A DNA stretch of 64,000 nt from Papio anubis. Lineage: Eukaryota; Chordata; Mammalia; Primates; Cercopithecidae. The stretch is from positions 30,531,845-30,595,844 of the forward strand of contig NC_044976.1 of NCBI RefSeq assembly GCF_008728515.1, in the 5' to 3' direction. A model generated the notes under the pieces. It saw only the letters and a list, made by a program, of their open reading frames with translations. It was not told where the DNA came from and made no database searches. Numbering within the stretch: the first letter of the stretch is position 1; each line of letters opens with the position of its first letter. Below are positions 11,079-21,000 of this stretch, one piece after another. The position numbers and the translations under genes were made by a program.

Positions 11079-11084
11079 AATAAA
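11079..11084 (+). terminator. LCK: LCK polyadenylation signal AATAAA
   Basis: Canonical AATAAA in 'gctcaataaatgtctgttgatg', with a T/G-rich element (ctgttgtacatctcttt) just beyond the expected cleavage site near 11,100. The surrounding words resemble the 3' end of LINE-2. Confidence 0.85.
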
Positions 11085-11104
11085 TGTCTGTTGATGACTG
11101 TTGT

Positions 11105-11380
11105 ACATCTCTTTACTGTCCACTCTTTGTGGGTGGGCAGTGGGGGTTAAGAAAATGGTAACTAGGTCACCCTGAGATGGGGTGAAAGATGGGATGAGTG
11201 GATGTCTGGGGGCTCTGCAGACCCCTTCAAATGGGACAGTGCTCCTAACCCCTCCCCAAAGGATTCAGGGAGACTCCTGCCTGGAATCCCTTAGGAAATG
11301 GGTGTGTCACAGGACCTTCCTCCCCATTATAAAAGGGCAACAGCATTTTTAACTGATTCAAGGGCTATATTTGACCTCAT
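11105..11380. other. LCK downstream flank
   Basis: Unique sequence after the LCK end; nothing recognised. Confidence 0.5.
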
Positions 11381-11381
11381 A

Positions 11382-11676
11382 TATTTTTGTTTTTTGAGAT
11401 GGAGTCTCGCTCTGTCGCCCAGGCTGGAGTGCACTGGCCGGATCTCAGCTCACTGCAAGCTCCGCCTCCCGGGTTTACGCCATTCTCCTGCCTCAGCCTC
11501 CTGAGTAGCTGGGACTACAGGTGCCCGCCACCTCGCCCGGCTAGTTTTTTGTATTTTTTAGTAGAGACGGGGTTTCACCATGTTAGCCAGGATGGTCTTA
11601 ATCTTCTGACCTGTGATCCGCCTGTCTCGGCCTCCCAAAGTGCTGGGATTACAGGCTTGAGCCACTGTGCCTAGCC
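11382..11676 (-). repeat. Alu (YRa-like)
   Basis: 'gccggatctc', 'ccacctcgcccggctag'. Old World monkey type. Confidence 0.93.
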
Positions 11677-11756
11677 CAGATTTTGTTTTTTTAAGGCTAG
11701 TCAAATGAATCAGTGGGAGTGGAGGAGGAACAAATAAATCTGTAACTATCTTCAGA

Positions 11757-11899
11757 TTTTTTTATTTTTATTTTTTCGAGACAGGATCTCACTTTGTCAT
11801 CTAGGATGGAGTGCAGTGGCATGACCACGGCTCACTGCAGCCTCAACCTCTCCAGCTCAAATGATCCTCCTGTCTCAGCCTCCCGAGTACCTGGGACTA
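11757..11899 (-). repeat. Alu fragment, fused head-on to the next
   Basis: Ends at 'gtacctgggactac' and joins a + strand Alu fragment without spacer. Confidence 0.82.
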
Positions 11900-12134
11900 C
11901 TTTCTTGAGGCCAGAAGTTCAAGGCTAGCCTGGGCAACAGAGTAAGATCCTGGTCTCCAAAAAAAGTTTTAAAAAAACCAAACACACTTAGCCGAGCATA
12001 GTAGCTCACGCTTGTAGTCCTAGCAGATCAGGAGGCTGAGGCATGAGGAGTGCGTGAGATATGACTGTGCCACTGCGGCACTCCAGAGTAGGCGACAAAG
12101 GGAGATCCTGTCTCAAAAAAAAAAAAAAAAAAAG
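11900..12134 (+). repeat. Alu fragment (J-type)
   Basis: Starts internally at 'tcttgaggccagaagttc'; A19 tail. Confidence 0.82.
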
Positions 12135-12375
12135 GGGAAGGCTTCATTGAGATGGTGGCTTTTGAGCAAAGACTCCAAGGTGAAGGAGTGAGCCTTGTAT
12201 GGAGGAGGGGGAGGAGCAGTCAACCAGAGGGAATAGGGTGAGGCAGGCGTTTACCTGGCAAGCTCTGAGAGAGGAGGGTAGATCCTACAGGCCTGGGGCC
12301 TTGTGACCTCTGCAGAAGCCATTTTGAGGAAAGTTTGTAGGAATCTCTGCAAAGCTGGTATGATCTGAATTACAT

Positions 12376-12679
12376 TTTATTTATTTATTTATTTTTATTA
12401 ATTATTTATTTTTTGAAACGGAGTCTCACTCTGTCGCCCAGGCTAGAGTGCAGGGGTGCAATCTTGGCCCACTGCAAGCTCCGCCTTTCCCTGCCTCACT
12501 CCTGAGTAGCTGGGACTACAGGAGCCCACCACCAAGCCCAGCTAATTTTTTTGTATTTTTAGTAGAGACGGGGTTTCACCGTGTTAGCCAGGATGGTCTT
12601 GATCTCCTGACCTCATGATCTGCCCGCCTTGGCCTTCCAAAGTGCTGGGATTACAGGTGTGAGCCACCGCACCCGGCCT
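12376..12679 (-). repeat. Alu (Y-type), internal deletion
   Basis: A block after 'aagctccgcctt' is missing. Confidence 0.9.
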
Positions 12680-12979
12680 ATTTTTTTATTTTTAATTGAG
12701 ATGGGGTCTTACTCTGTTACCCAGGCTGGAGAACAAAGGTGAAATCTCGGCTCACTGCAGCCTCTGCCTCATGGACTCAAACAATCCTCCCACCTCAGCC
12801 TCCTAAGTAGCTGGGACCACAGGCGTACACCACCACTCCCAGCTAATTTTTTGTATTTTTGGTGGAGACGGCGTTTCACCATGTTGCCCAGGCTGATCTC
12901 AAACTCCCAAGCTCAAGTGATCTGTCTTCCTCAGCCTCCCAAAGTGCTGGGATTACAGGCGTAAGTCACAGCGCTCGGC
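12680..12979 (-). repeat. Alu (J-type)
   Basis: Abuts the previous Alu; right flank 'ctgacttacatttta' matches 'tgaattacatttta' before 12,376. Confidence 0.9.
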
Positions 12980-13104
12980 CCTGACTTACATTTTAAAAGG
13001 ATGGCTCTTACTGCTGTCTTGAAAATAGACTGAGTTAGTCAGTTTATAAAACTGGGGAGATTTTACATAAAACTCCAGATTTCTGCCTTCTCTTGTAAAA
13101 TAGG

Positions 13105-13433
13105 GGCTAGGTACGTTGGCTCACTCCTATAATCCCAGCATTTTGGAAGGCCAAGATGGGCAGATTGCTTGAGCCCAGGAGTTTAAGACCAGACTGGGCA
13201 ACATGGCAAAACCCTGTCTCTGCAAAAAAAAAAAAAAAAAAAAATTAGCAGGGTGTGGTGGCACACACCTGTAGTCCCAGCTACTCAGGAGGCATGCCTG
13301 TATTCCCAGCTACTTAGGAGGATGGCTTGAGCCCAGGAAGTCAAGGCTGCAGTCAGCATGATCCTGCCACTGTACTTCAGCTTGAGCGAAAAAGAGAGCG
13401 AAACCCCATCTCAAAAAAAAAAAAAAAAAAAAA
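13105..13433 (+). repeat. Alu (J-type)
   Basis: Contains a duplicated 'cctgta.tcccagctact' segment. Confidence 0.9.
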
Positions 13434-13769
13434 AGGAAGATTTAGCTATGTTGGACTTACCTGTCCTCATGGAGCCAAATAATGGCCACCCCTCCAGGTA
13501 GGGCATGAACTCTGCCTTTGCCAGAGTCCCCTCCACTCCCTGTTGGTCTTAGACAATGAAACTGAGTGTTAGTAGCTATTTATCATCAAGTTCGTGCTTG
13601 TTGTTCTTATAATAAAGAGAAGTGTTTTAATAAATGGTATAATAAAGAAAATTACATTATGGTATAATAAAGAAAATGGTTTTTTTGCACACACATTTCC
13701 ATTAAAAAGTGAGAAAATTAAAGATACCTGAGGATGGCAGAGTGTTTGATGAAAGATGGGGAAATGTCA
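13434..13769. other. Intergenic unique DNA
   Basis: A near-repeat 'atggtataataaagaaaa' occurs twice (13,636 and 13,660). No gene seen. Confidence 0.5.
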
Positions 13770-14074
13770 GCCAGGCACGGTGGCTCACACCTGTAATCCC
13801 AGCAGTTTAGGAGACCTGGGCATGTGGATCACAAGGTGAGAAGTTCAAGATCAACCTGGCCAACATAATGAAACCCCGTCACTACTAAGAATACGAAAAG
13901 TTAGCCAGGTGTGGTGGCGGGAGCCTGTAATCCCAGCTACTCGAGAGGCTGAGGCAGGAGAATCGCTTGAATCCGGGAGGCAGAGGTTGTGGTGAGCCAA
14001 AGTCACACTATTGCACTCCAGCCTGAGCCACTAGAGCGAAACTGTCTCAAAAAAAAAAAAAAAAAAAAAAAAAA
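13770..14074 (+). repeat. Alu (S-type)
   Basis: TSD 'agatggggaaatgtca' / 'agatgggggaatgtca'. Confidence 0.93.
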
Positions 14075-14117
14075 AGATGGGGGAATGTCATATTTCTTTA
14101 TTAAAGGGAAAATAATC

Positions 14118-14443
14118 TAATTTTTAAATTTTATTTATTATTTTTGTTTCATTTTATTTTTGAGACAGAGTTTTGCTCTTGTCCCCCAGGCTGGAGTGCA
14201 ATGGTACGATCTCAGCTCACTGCAACCTCTACCTCCGGGCTTCAAGCAATTCTCCTGCCTTAGCCTCCCTAGTAGCTGGGATTATAGGCACCTGCCACCA
14301 TGTCTAGCTAATTTTTATATTTTTAGTAGACATGGGGTTTCACTATGTTGGCCAGGCTGGGCTCGAACTCCTGACCTCGGGTGATCTGCCCGCCTCAGTC
14401 TCCCAAACTGCTGGGATTACAAGCTTGAGCAACCATGCCCGGC
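14118..14443 (-). repeat. Alu (S-type)
   Basis: TSD 'tctaatttttaaa'. Confidence 0.92.
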
Positions 14444-14470
14444 CTCTAATTTTTAAAATATGCAAACAAA

Positions 14471-14772
14471 GGGCCGGGTGTGGGGACTCATGCCTGTAAT
14501 CTCAGCAGTTTGGGAGGCTGAGGTGGGCAGCTCACGAGGTCAGGAGATCAAGACCCTCCTGGCTAACACTGTGAAACCCCATCTCTACTAAAAACACAAA
14601 AAATTAGCCGGGCATGGTGGCGGGTGCCTGTAGTCCCAGCTACTTGGGAGGCTGAGGCGGGAGAATGGCATGAACCCGGGATGGGGAGCTTGCAGTGATC
14701 CAAGATGGCGCCACTGCACTCGTCTGGGCCATAGAGCAAGATTCCGTCTTTAAAAAAAAAAAAAAAAAAAAA
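14471..14772 (+). repeat. Alu (Y-type)
   Basis: First of a direct tandem pair. TSD 'tgcaaacaaag' brackets the pair. Confidence 0.93.
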
Positions 14773-15076
14773 GGCCGGGCGCAGTGGCTCACGCCTGTAA
14801 TCCCAGCACTTTGGGAGGCCGAGGCGGGCGGATCACAAGGTCAGGAGATCGAGACCATCCTGGCGAACACGGTGAAACCCTGTTTCTACTACAAATACAA
14901 AAAAGTAGCCGGGCGTGGTGTCGGGCGCCTGTAGTCCCAGCTACTCGAGAGGCTGAGGCAGGAGAATGGTGTGAACCCGGGAGGTGGAGGTTGCAGTGAG
15001 CCGAGATAGTGCCACTGCACTCCAGCCTGGGCAACAGAACCAGACTCCATCTCTCAAAAAAAAAACAAAAAAAAAA
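14773..15076 (+). repeat. Alu (Y-type)
   Basis: Second of the pair; right flank 'atgcaaacaaagagcc'. Confidence 0.93.
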
Positions 15077-15235
15077 TGCAAACAAAGAGCCTCTGAGTCA
15101 TAACAACATAAATCTATCACCTGACTGACCTGCTGCCACACCTCATGATCTCATCTGATCCCCATACTCCTTCTCTTTGGGATACTGTGTGCTACCATAG
15201 TGTCGGTGAATTTTGTATTCCTATCTTCCCCATTT

Positions 15236-15549
15236 TTATTATTTTATTTTATTTCTTTTATTTATTTGAGACAGAGTCTCACTCTGTCATCCAAGTTGGA
15301 ATGCAGTGGCCTGATCTCGGCTCACTGCAACCTCCACCTCCTGATTTCAAGCGATTCTCCTGCCTCAGCTTCCTAAGTAGCTGGGACCTACAGGCGTGCA
15401 CCACCACACCCAGCTAATTTTCGTATTTTTAGTAGAGACGGGGTTTCACCATGTTGGCCAGGCTGGTCTCGAACTCCTGACCTCAGGTGATCTGCCTGCC
15501 TCAGCCTCCCAAAGTGCTGGGATTACAGGCGTGAGCCACAGCAGCTGGC
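15236..15549 (-). repeat. Alu (S-type)
   Basis: TSD 'ccccattttta' / 'ccccattttata'. Confidence 0.93.
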
Positions 15550-15554
15550 CTCCT

Positions 15555-15670
15555 CCCCATTTTATAACAAGGGAAATGGAGGCCCAGAACGGTTAAGTAA
15601 ACCCACCCAGGGCTAGCTGAGAATTAGCAGCAGAGAACTCAGAGTAGAATTTGTTCCCTGGCGCTTTGCT
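15555..15670 (-). repeat. MIR fragment
   Basis: 'ggaaatggaggcccagaacg' and 'gagaattagcagcagag' on the - strand. Confidence 0.55.
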
Positions 15671-15792
15671 GTTTCTATTATAGAGGCAACCAGCCTTAGA
15701 TTTTCTGTTACCTTATAATTAATGACTCAAATGCAGTTTCTGAGTGAGAAACACAAGTCCCAAACACTCTTTAAAGAGGCATAAAGATGTAT

Positions 15793-16085
15793 CTTGTTTT
15801 GTTTTGTTTGAGACAAGGCCTGGCTCTATTGCCCAGGCTGGAGTGTGGTGGTGTGATCTTGGCTCACTGCAACATCTGTCTCCTGGGCTCAGGCTATCAT
15901 CCCACCTCAGCCTTCTGAGTAGCTGGAACTACAGGAGCGTGCCCCCACACCCGGGTAATTTTTCTATTTTTTGTAGAGATGGGGTTTTGCCGTGTTGCCC
16001 AGGCTGGTCTTGAACTCATGAACTCAAGTGATCCACCTGCCTTGGCCTCCTAAAGTGTTGGGATTACAGACATGAGCTTGCCCTG
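15793..16085 (-). repeat. Alu, 5' end damaged
   Basis: Final 'ccacc...ccggcc' replaced by 'ttgccctgcc'. Confidence 0.88.
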
Positions 16086-16099
16086 CCTCTTGTTGAATG

Positions 16100-16180
16100 T
16101 AGGACCACGAGTAGGTGGCTAACTTAGCGCAATGTTTGGCATATAGGAAGCACTCATTAAATATCGACATTATTTTAGTT
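16100..16180 (+). repeat. L2 3'-end fragment
   Basis: 'tttggcatataggaagcact' then 'cattaaatatc' resembles the L2 end. Confidence 0.5.
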
Positions 16181-16256
16181 ATTTTAATAGCCCAGCATTG
16201 CACTTTTAGGTCTTTCCGCTTTCAGTGATGATCAGTTGATAATTGATGATCTGGTG

Positions 16257-16560
16257 GAGTGGTTCTCAATGGGAGAGTTGGGGGCAATTTTACACTCCCT
16301 TACACCCCACTAATCTTCCCCCCAATCCAGTGGTAAAGCTATTGCACAGTACTTGGCAATGTCTAGAGACAATTTTGGTTGTCACAGCCTGGGGGGAAGG
16401 TGCTACTGGCATCTAGTGGGTAGAGGCTAAGGATGCTGCTTAATTTTTTTTTTTTTTTGGAGACAAGAGTTTCGCTCTAGTTGCCCAGGCACAGAACAGC
16501 TTCCTACAAAAAAGAATTACCTGGCCCAAAATGTCATTAGCTTCCAGGCTGAGAAACCTG
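16257..16560 (+). mobile_element. MER20 (hAT-Charlie MITE), interrupted
   Basis: Begins 'agtggttctcaa' and ends 'ctgagaaacctg', imperfect terminal inverted repeats. Core words 'ggcaatgtctagagacaatt', 'ctactggcatctagtgggta' and 'cctggcccaaaatgtcat' match MER20 as I remember it. A 48-bp Alu stub splits it. Lies about 1.4-1.65 kb before the HDAC1 start. Confidence 0.85.
16443..16490 (-). repeat. Alu stub inside MER20
   Basis: Only the T-run and about 30 bp of Alu, ending 'gttgcccaggc'. Confidence 0.85.
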
Positions 16561-16567
16561 CTCTTCT

Positions 16568-16855
16568 AGGCCAGGCACCATGGCTTATGCCTGTAACATT
16601 GGGAGGCCGAGGCGGGCGGATCCTGAGCTCAGGAGTCGGAGACCACCTTGACCAACATGGAGAAACCTCGTCTCTACTAAAAATACAAAGTTAGCCGGGT
16701 GTGGTGGCGCATGCCTGTAAGCCCAGCTACTCGGGAGGCTGAGGCAGGAGAACCGCTTGAACCCAGAGACAGAGATTGCGGTGAGCCGAGATCACACCGC
16801 ACAGATCACACCATTGTACTCCAGCCAGGGCAACTAAAGCGGAACTGTCCTCAGG
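16568..16855 (+). repeat. Alu (S-type)
   Basis: Its tail has turned into the purine microsatellite that follows. Confidence 0.9.
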
Positions 16856-17031
16856 GAAGGGAAGGGAAGGGAGGGGAGGGGAGAGGAGGGGAGGGGAAGG
16901 GAGGGGAAGAGAAGGGAAGGAAAAAGGAAAGGAAAAAGGAAAGGAAAAAGGAAAGGAAAAAGGGAAGGGGGAAGGGAAGGGGGAAGGGAAGGGGGAAGGG
17001 AAGGGGGAAGGGAAGGGGGAAGGGAAGGAAA
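16856..17031 (+). repeat. Polypurine microsatellite (G/A only)
   Basis: Near-pure purine run with changing unit: 'gggaagg' types, then (ggaaaggaaaaa)n, then (gggaaggggga)n. About 0.9 kb before the HDAC1 start. Confidence 0.97.
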
Positions 17032-17099
17032 ATCTGCTCTCCTATCATAGGATAATCCCATTTCTTCCTGTCTAAAGAGACTCCTACTTAAGTCATCCT

Positions 17100-17390
17100 G
17101 GGTGACTGCTTCAGGGAGGTAGGTTTTGGAGTCAGAAAGGCTGGGTTCTGTCACTTTGTTACAGTGCCTCTGGTGCAAAGAAGGCATTCAAAAAACCCTG
17201 TACAGTTGAAAAATTGAATTTAATTACTTTGTGTAACTTTGAGTAATTCACAGAAATCTGAACTTCTTTATCCTGTCCTGTAAAATGGAGGTAAAAAGCC
17301 CTTGGCCGAGAGGTGTTTTGAGGAAAAACTGAAATAACATTGGTAAACTGTCGCACAGTACTTGGCACACAGCAGCCCCTCGACAAACAG
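17100..17390 (+). repeat. MIR-like
   Basis: 'ttggagtcagaaaggctggg' and 'tgtcgcacagtacttggcac'. Confidence 0.6.
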
Positions 17391-17489
17391 CTTTCTTTCC
17401 CTTTCTTGTCAGTTTCTTCCTCTCAAAACCAGCGTGTTGCTTTTCTTTTTAATTTAATTATTTTTCTGTAGCCCTCCTTTGCGATCACA

Positions 17490-17635
17490 AACTCGCTTTC
17501 TAACCCAGGTTCAGCCCTTTTATTGGCTGAGTGACCTTGTGCAAGTCACTTTTCCCCTGTAGGCCTCGGTTTATTCTCCGTAAAATCAGAAAGTTGGCCT
17601 CCGATCTCCAAGCACGCTTTTCACGACCAAGTGGG
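17490..17635 (+). repeat. MIR at the edge of the HDAC1 CpG island
   Basis: 'gctgagtgaccttgtgcaag' and 'aggcctcggtttattctcc'. Confidence 0.65.
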
Positions 17636-17909
17636 ACTGTTAAGTTTACGGAGCTGCTTTCCTCCCCCGGGACTGATGGTACGGTCCCCGGGCGGCTCCC
17701 CACCCATCTGTCGCAGACCTTGGTACAGGCCCAGGGGGCCCTCGGCGGCCTCTCCGGGCTGCCCTTGCCCCCTGCCGAGTTCCGGGCCCGTGTCTGCGCA
17801 AGCTGATTGGCTGGAGCGGTGCCCGGGCTGCGCGGCTATAGGTGAGCTCAGGAGGGGACGGGCGGGGCGGGCCGGAGACCCGCCCCCTCCCCCCTGGGTC
17901 GGACGCTGA

Positions 17910-17970
17910 GCTGAGCCGCTGGCGGGAGGGCGGACGGACCGACTGACGGTAGGGACGGGAGGCGAGCAAG
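17910..17970 (+). other. HDAC1: HDAC1 5' UTR
   Basis: Short GC-rich leader ending 'ggcgagcaag' before ATG. The context 'caagATGG' has A at -3 (and G at -1) and G at +4, a strong Kozak match. The start position is inferred from memory of the human mRNA, about +/-10 bp. Confidence 0.7.
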
Positions 17971-18019
17971 ATGGCGCAGACGCAGGGCACCCGGAGGAAA
18001 GTCTGTTACTACTACGACG
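17971..18019 (+). CDS. HDAC1: HDAC1 exon 1, residues 1-16
   Basis: 49 coding nt: [16 protein letters not shown] plus the first base of Gly17. Donor gtgagc. Intron 1 (18,020-26,942) is 8.9 kb. Confidence 0.97.
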
Positions 18020-21000
18020 GTGAGCACCGTCCTCGCGGCGGGGGCGGGGCCGGGCCGGGCCGAACCGGGGACCTGGAGGCTGAGGCTGGAGCGCCGATGG
18101 GAGGCTGCGGGAGGCTGAGGCGCTGGGGAGAGGCTCGGAGAGGAGGCTGCGAGGGGGAAGTCGAGGCTGAGGGAGGAGGCTGTGAGGAAAGGAGATCGAG
18201 GCTGAGATCGAGGGGATCGCGTGGGGGAACCCTGAGGTAATCTTGGTGGGAAGATTCTGAGGAAGTCTGATGTGGAGAGTTTGATGTGGAGAGTTTGAGT
18301 GGGACTCCTAGAGGGGAGGGTGCGTCCGAGCAGGGAGGCTGAATCTGATGGAGACGGCTGCAAGGATACATTTTCTTGCCGAGAACCCAAAGCTCTTCCC
18401 TGCCCCGTCTCTTCCTCATCTTTTCTGGGGGAAGAGCCCTGCACGACTGGTCGCCCGCCTCCCCTCCCCCAGCCTCTGAGCGGGGCCTGCGGTTGCTACT
18501 GCGACGTGGGGCGCCAGGGGTTGCAAGGAGAAGGATGCAACCTGTTAAAACAGGCTTCTCACTTAATCTCTCAAGCAGGTTACTGTGTTCGAGGAAGTGT
18601 TGAGGGGCTGGGGCGGTGGGAATGATCGGGTCCCAGTGACCGAAGTTCTCTCCGTGTCAGAGCTCAGAGTGTTAGAGGAGCACAGAGAATAGGCACCGAA
18701 CTCCACCTGAGGAGTCAGCGAAGGAGGGGACGTCTCAGGACCTGAAGAACAGGAGTTCTTAGCCAGGCAAAGGGAAGGCAAAGATAACAGCAAGTTTCAG
18801 AGGCAAGAGAGAGGACAGCACCTTTGAAAAACAGGAATTTGACCAGGCGCGGTGGCTCACGCCTGTAATCCGAGCGCTTTGGGAGGCCAGGGCAGGCGGA
18901 TCACTTGAGGTCAGGAGTTCGAGACCAGCCTGGCCAACATGGTAAAACCCTGTCTCTACAAAAATATAAAAAGTAGCTGGGCGTGGTGGCGCGCGCCTGT
19001 AATTCCAGTTACTTGGGAGGCTGAGGCAGGAGAATCCCTTGAACTTGGGAGGTGGAGGTTGCAGTGAGATGAGATCAGGCTACTGGACTCCAGCCTGGGC
19101 GACAGAGCAAGACTCTGTCTCAAAAAAAAAAAAAAAAAAAAAAGGGAAGAAAGAAAAGCAGGCATTTGTAACAGTATGGCTGAGACATAGATTTGGGGGC
19201 CTATTGTAGAAGGTGGGGACCCGTGGCGAGGGAAGTGTTGCAAATAATGAGGCTGCAGAAGTAAATGGAGACTGACCAGGCGAGGTGGCTCACACCTGTA
19301 ATCCCAGCACTTTGGGAGGCCAAGGCTGGTGGATCATCTGAGGTCAGGAGTTCGAGACCAGCCTGGCCAACATGGCGAAACCCCGTCTCTACTAAAAATA
19401 CAAAATTAGCCGGGCATGGTGTCGCGCACCTGTAATCTCAGCTACTCTGGAGCCTGAGGCAGGAGAATCCCTTAGAACCCGGGAGGTGGAGGTTGCAGTG
19501 AGCCAAGATCATACCACTGCACTCCAGCTTGGACAACGGAGTGAGGCTATGTCTTAAAAAAAAAAAAAATGTAAACAGGGACCAGACCATGAAGGGCTGG
19601 GCATGCTGTCCCAAGGAAGTTGGACTTTATTGAGGGCACTTGTGAATGATTCAAGTTTTATGCAGGTTAGTGACATCATCAGGTTTATACCTTAGAAATT
19701 AAAGTCATGGGCTGGGCACGGTGGCTCACACCTGTACTCCCAGCACTTTGGGAGGCTGAGGAGGGCAGATCACGAAGTCAGGAGATCGAGACCATCCTGG
19801 CTAACTGGTGAAACCCCCGTCTCTACTAAAAATACAAAAAAATTAGCCGAGCGTGGTGGCAGGCGCCTATAATCTCAGCTACTTGGGAGGCTGAGGCAGG
19901 AGAATGGTGTGGATGCGGGAGGTGGAGCTTGCAGTGAGCGGAGATCATGCCACTGCACTCTATCCTGGGCGACAGAGGGAGACTCCGTCTCAAAAAAAAA
20001 AAAAAAAAAAAGAGAAAGAAATTAAAGTCATGGGGTCCAGGTGCAGTGGCTCACGCCTGTAATCCTAGTACTTTGGGAGGCCGAGGCAGGAGATCACTCG
20101 AGGCCAGGAGTTCAAGACCAGCCTGGCCAACATGGTGAAACCCCGTCTCTACTAAAAATACAAAAATTACCTGGGAGTAGTGGCACGCACCTGTAATCCC
20201 AGCTACTTAGGAGGCTGAGGCAGGAGAATCACTTGAACCTGGGAGGCAGAGGTTGCAGTGAGCCAAGATTGCGCCACCGCACTCCAGCCTGGGCAACAGG
20301 GTGAGACTCCATCTCAAAAAAATAAAAAAATTAGCCAGGTGTGGTGGCACATGCCTGTAGTCCCAGCTACTCAGGAGGCTGAGGCATAAGAATTGTTTGA
20401 ACCTGGGAGGCGGAGGTTGCAGTGAGCTGAGTTCTCACCACTGCACTCCATCCTGAGCAAAAGATTGAGACTTGGTCTCAAAAAAACAAAAACGAACAAA
20501 AAAAGAAATTCAGATTTTACGGGTAAGGAAGAAGGCATGGATCCCAAGTTCCTGGTGTGGGCAATACATATATATATAGAGAGAGAGAGAGACAGTGTCT
20601 AGCTCTGTCACCCAGGCTGGAGTGCAGTGGCATGATCTTGGCTCACTGCAACTGCAACGTCCATCTCCTAGATTCAAGGGATTCTCCTGCCTCAGCCTCC
20701 TGAGTAGCCGGGATTACAGGCGTACGCCACCATGCTTGGCTAATTTTTGTATTTTTATTAGAGATGGGGTTTCACCATGTTGGCCAGGCTGGTCTCAAAC
20801 TGACCTCCAGTGATCTGTCTGCCTCAGCCTCCTAAAGTGCTAGGATTACAGGCGTGAGCCACACTTCCTGGCCTCTGGTGTGGGCAATTTGATGGTGAGT
20901 GTTTGGAGGTTTGGAGAATGCCGTGTCAGTTGATAACTTTTTTTTTTTTTTTAAACTTCTAGAGACGGGGTCTCAATATATTGCCCAGGCTTGTCTTGAA

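Larger units (their letters stand above)
10375..11103 (+). other. LCK: LCK 3' UTR
   Basis: Runs from the stop to the poly(A) region. It begins with a 10-bp near-tandem repeat (gagaggcctc/gagaggccct) and has a stretch at 10,450-10,600 rich in degenerate cacatg/acatgtg units. A young Alu (10,699-10,964) sits in the middle. The end at about 11,103 is inferred from the AATAAA and from memory of the human mRNA end. Confidence 0.85.
12135..13030 (+). repeat. Ancient LINE-like element, family not assigned
   Basis: 'ccagagggaatagggtgagg', 'tggtatgatctgaattacat', then after the Alus 'aaaaggatggctcttactgc'. Two Alus split it. Same type as near 19,570 and 36,140. Confidence 0.5.
17640..18240 (+). promoter_or_regulatory. 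HDAC1: HDAC1 CpG-island promoter
   Basis: CpG-dense block around the inferred start near 17,910. Visible elements: inverted CCAAT (attgg, 17,806-17,810), the natural NF-Y site; GC boxes gggcggggcggg (17,860-17,871) and cccgccccctcccccc (17,879-17,894), Sp1/KLF-type. No canonical TATA at -30; 'ctata' at 17,836 is too far upstream. Sp1 and NF-Y control of the HDAC1 promoter is established for the mouse gene. Confidence 0.85.

Noticed and set aside
16699..17187. Lys/Gly-rich and Pro/Ser/Leu-rich frames
   Set aside because: Translations of the GGAA microsatellite.
16330..17370. 'gcacagtacttggca' at 16,344 and 17,353 as a possible duplication
   Set aside because: Only about 15 bp match; the first lies in MER20 and the second in a MIR-like sequence, so it is chance.
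17832..17842. 'ctatag' as an HDAC1 TATA box
   Set aside because: About 70 bp before the inferred start and not a TATA consensus; the promoter is CpG/Sp1-type.
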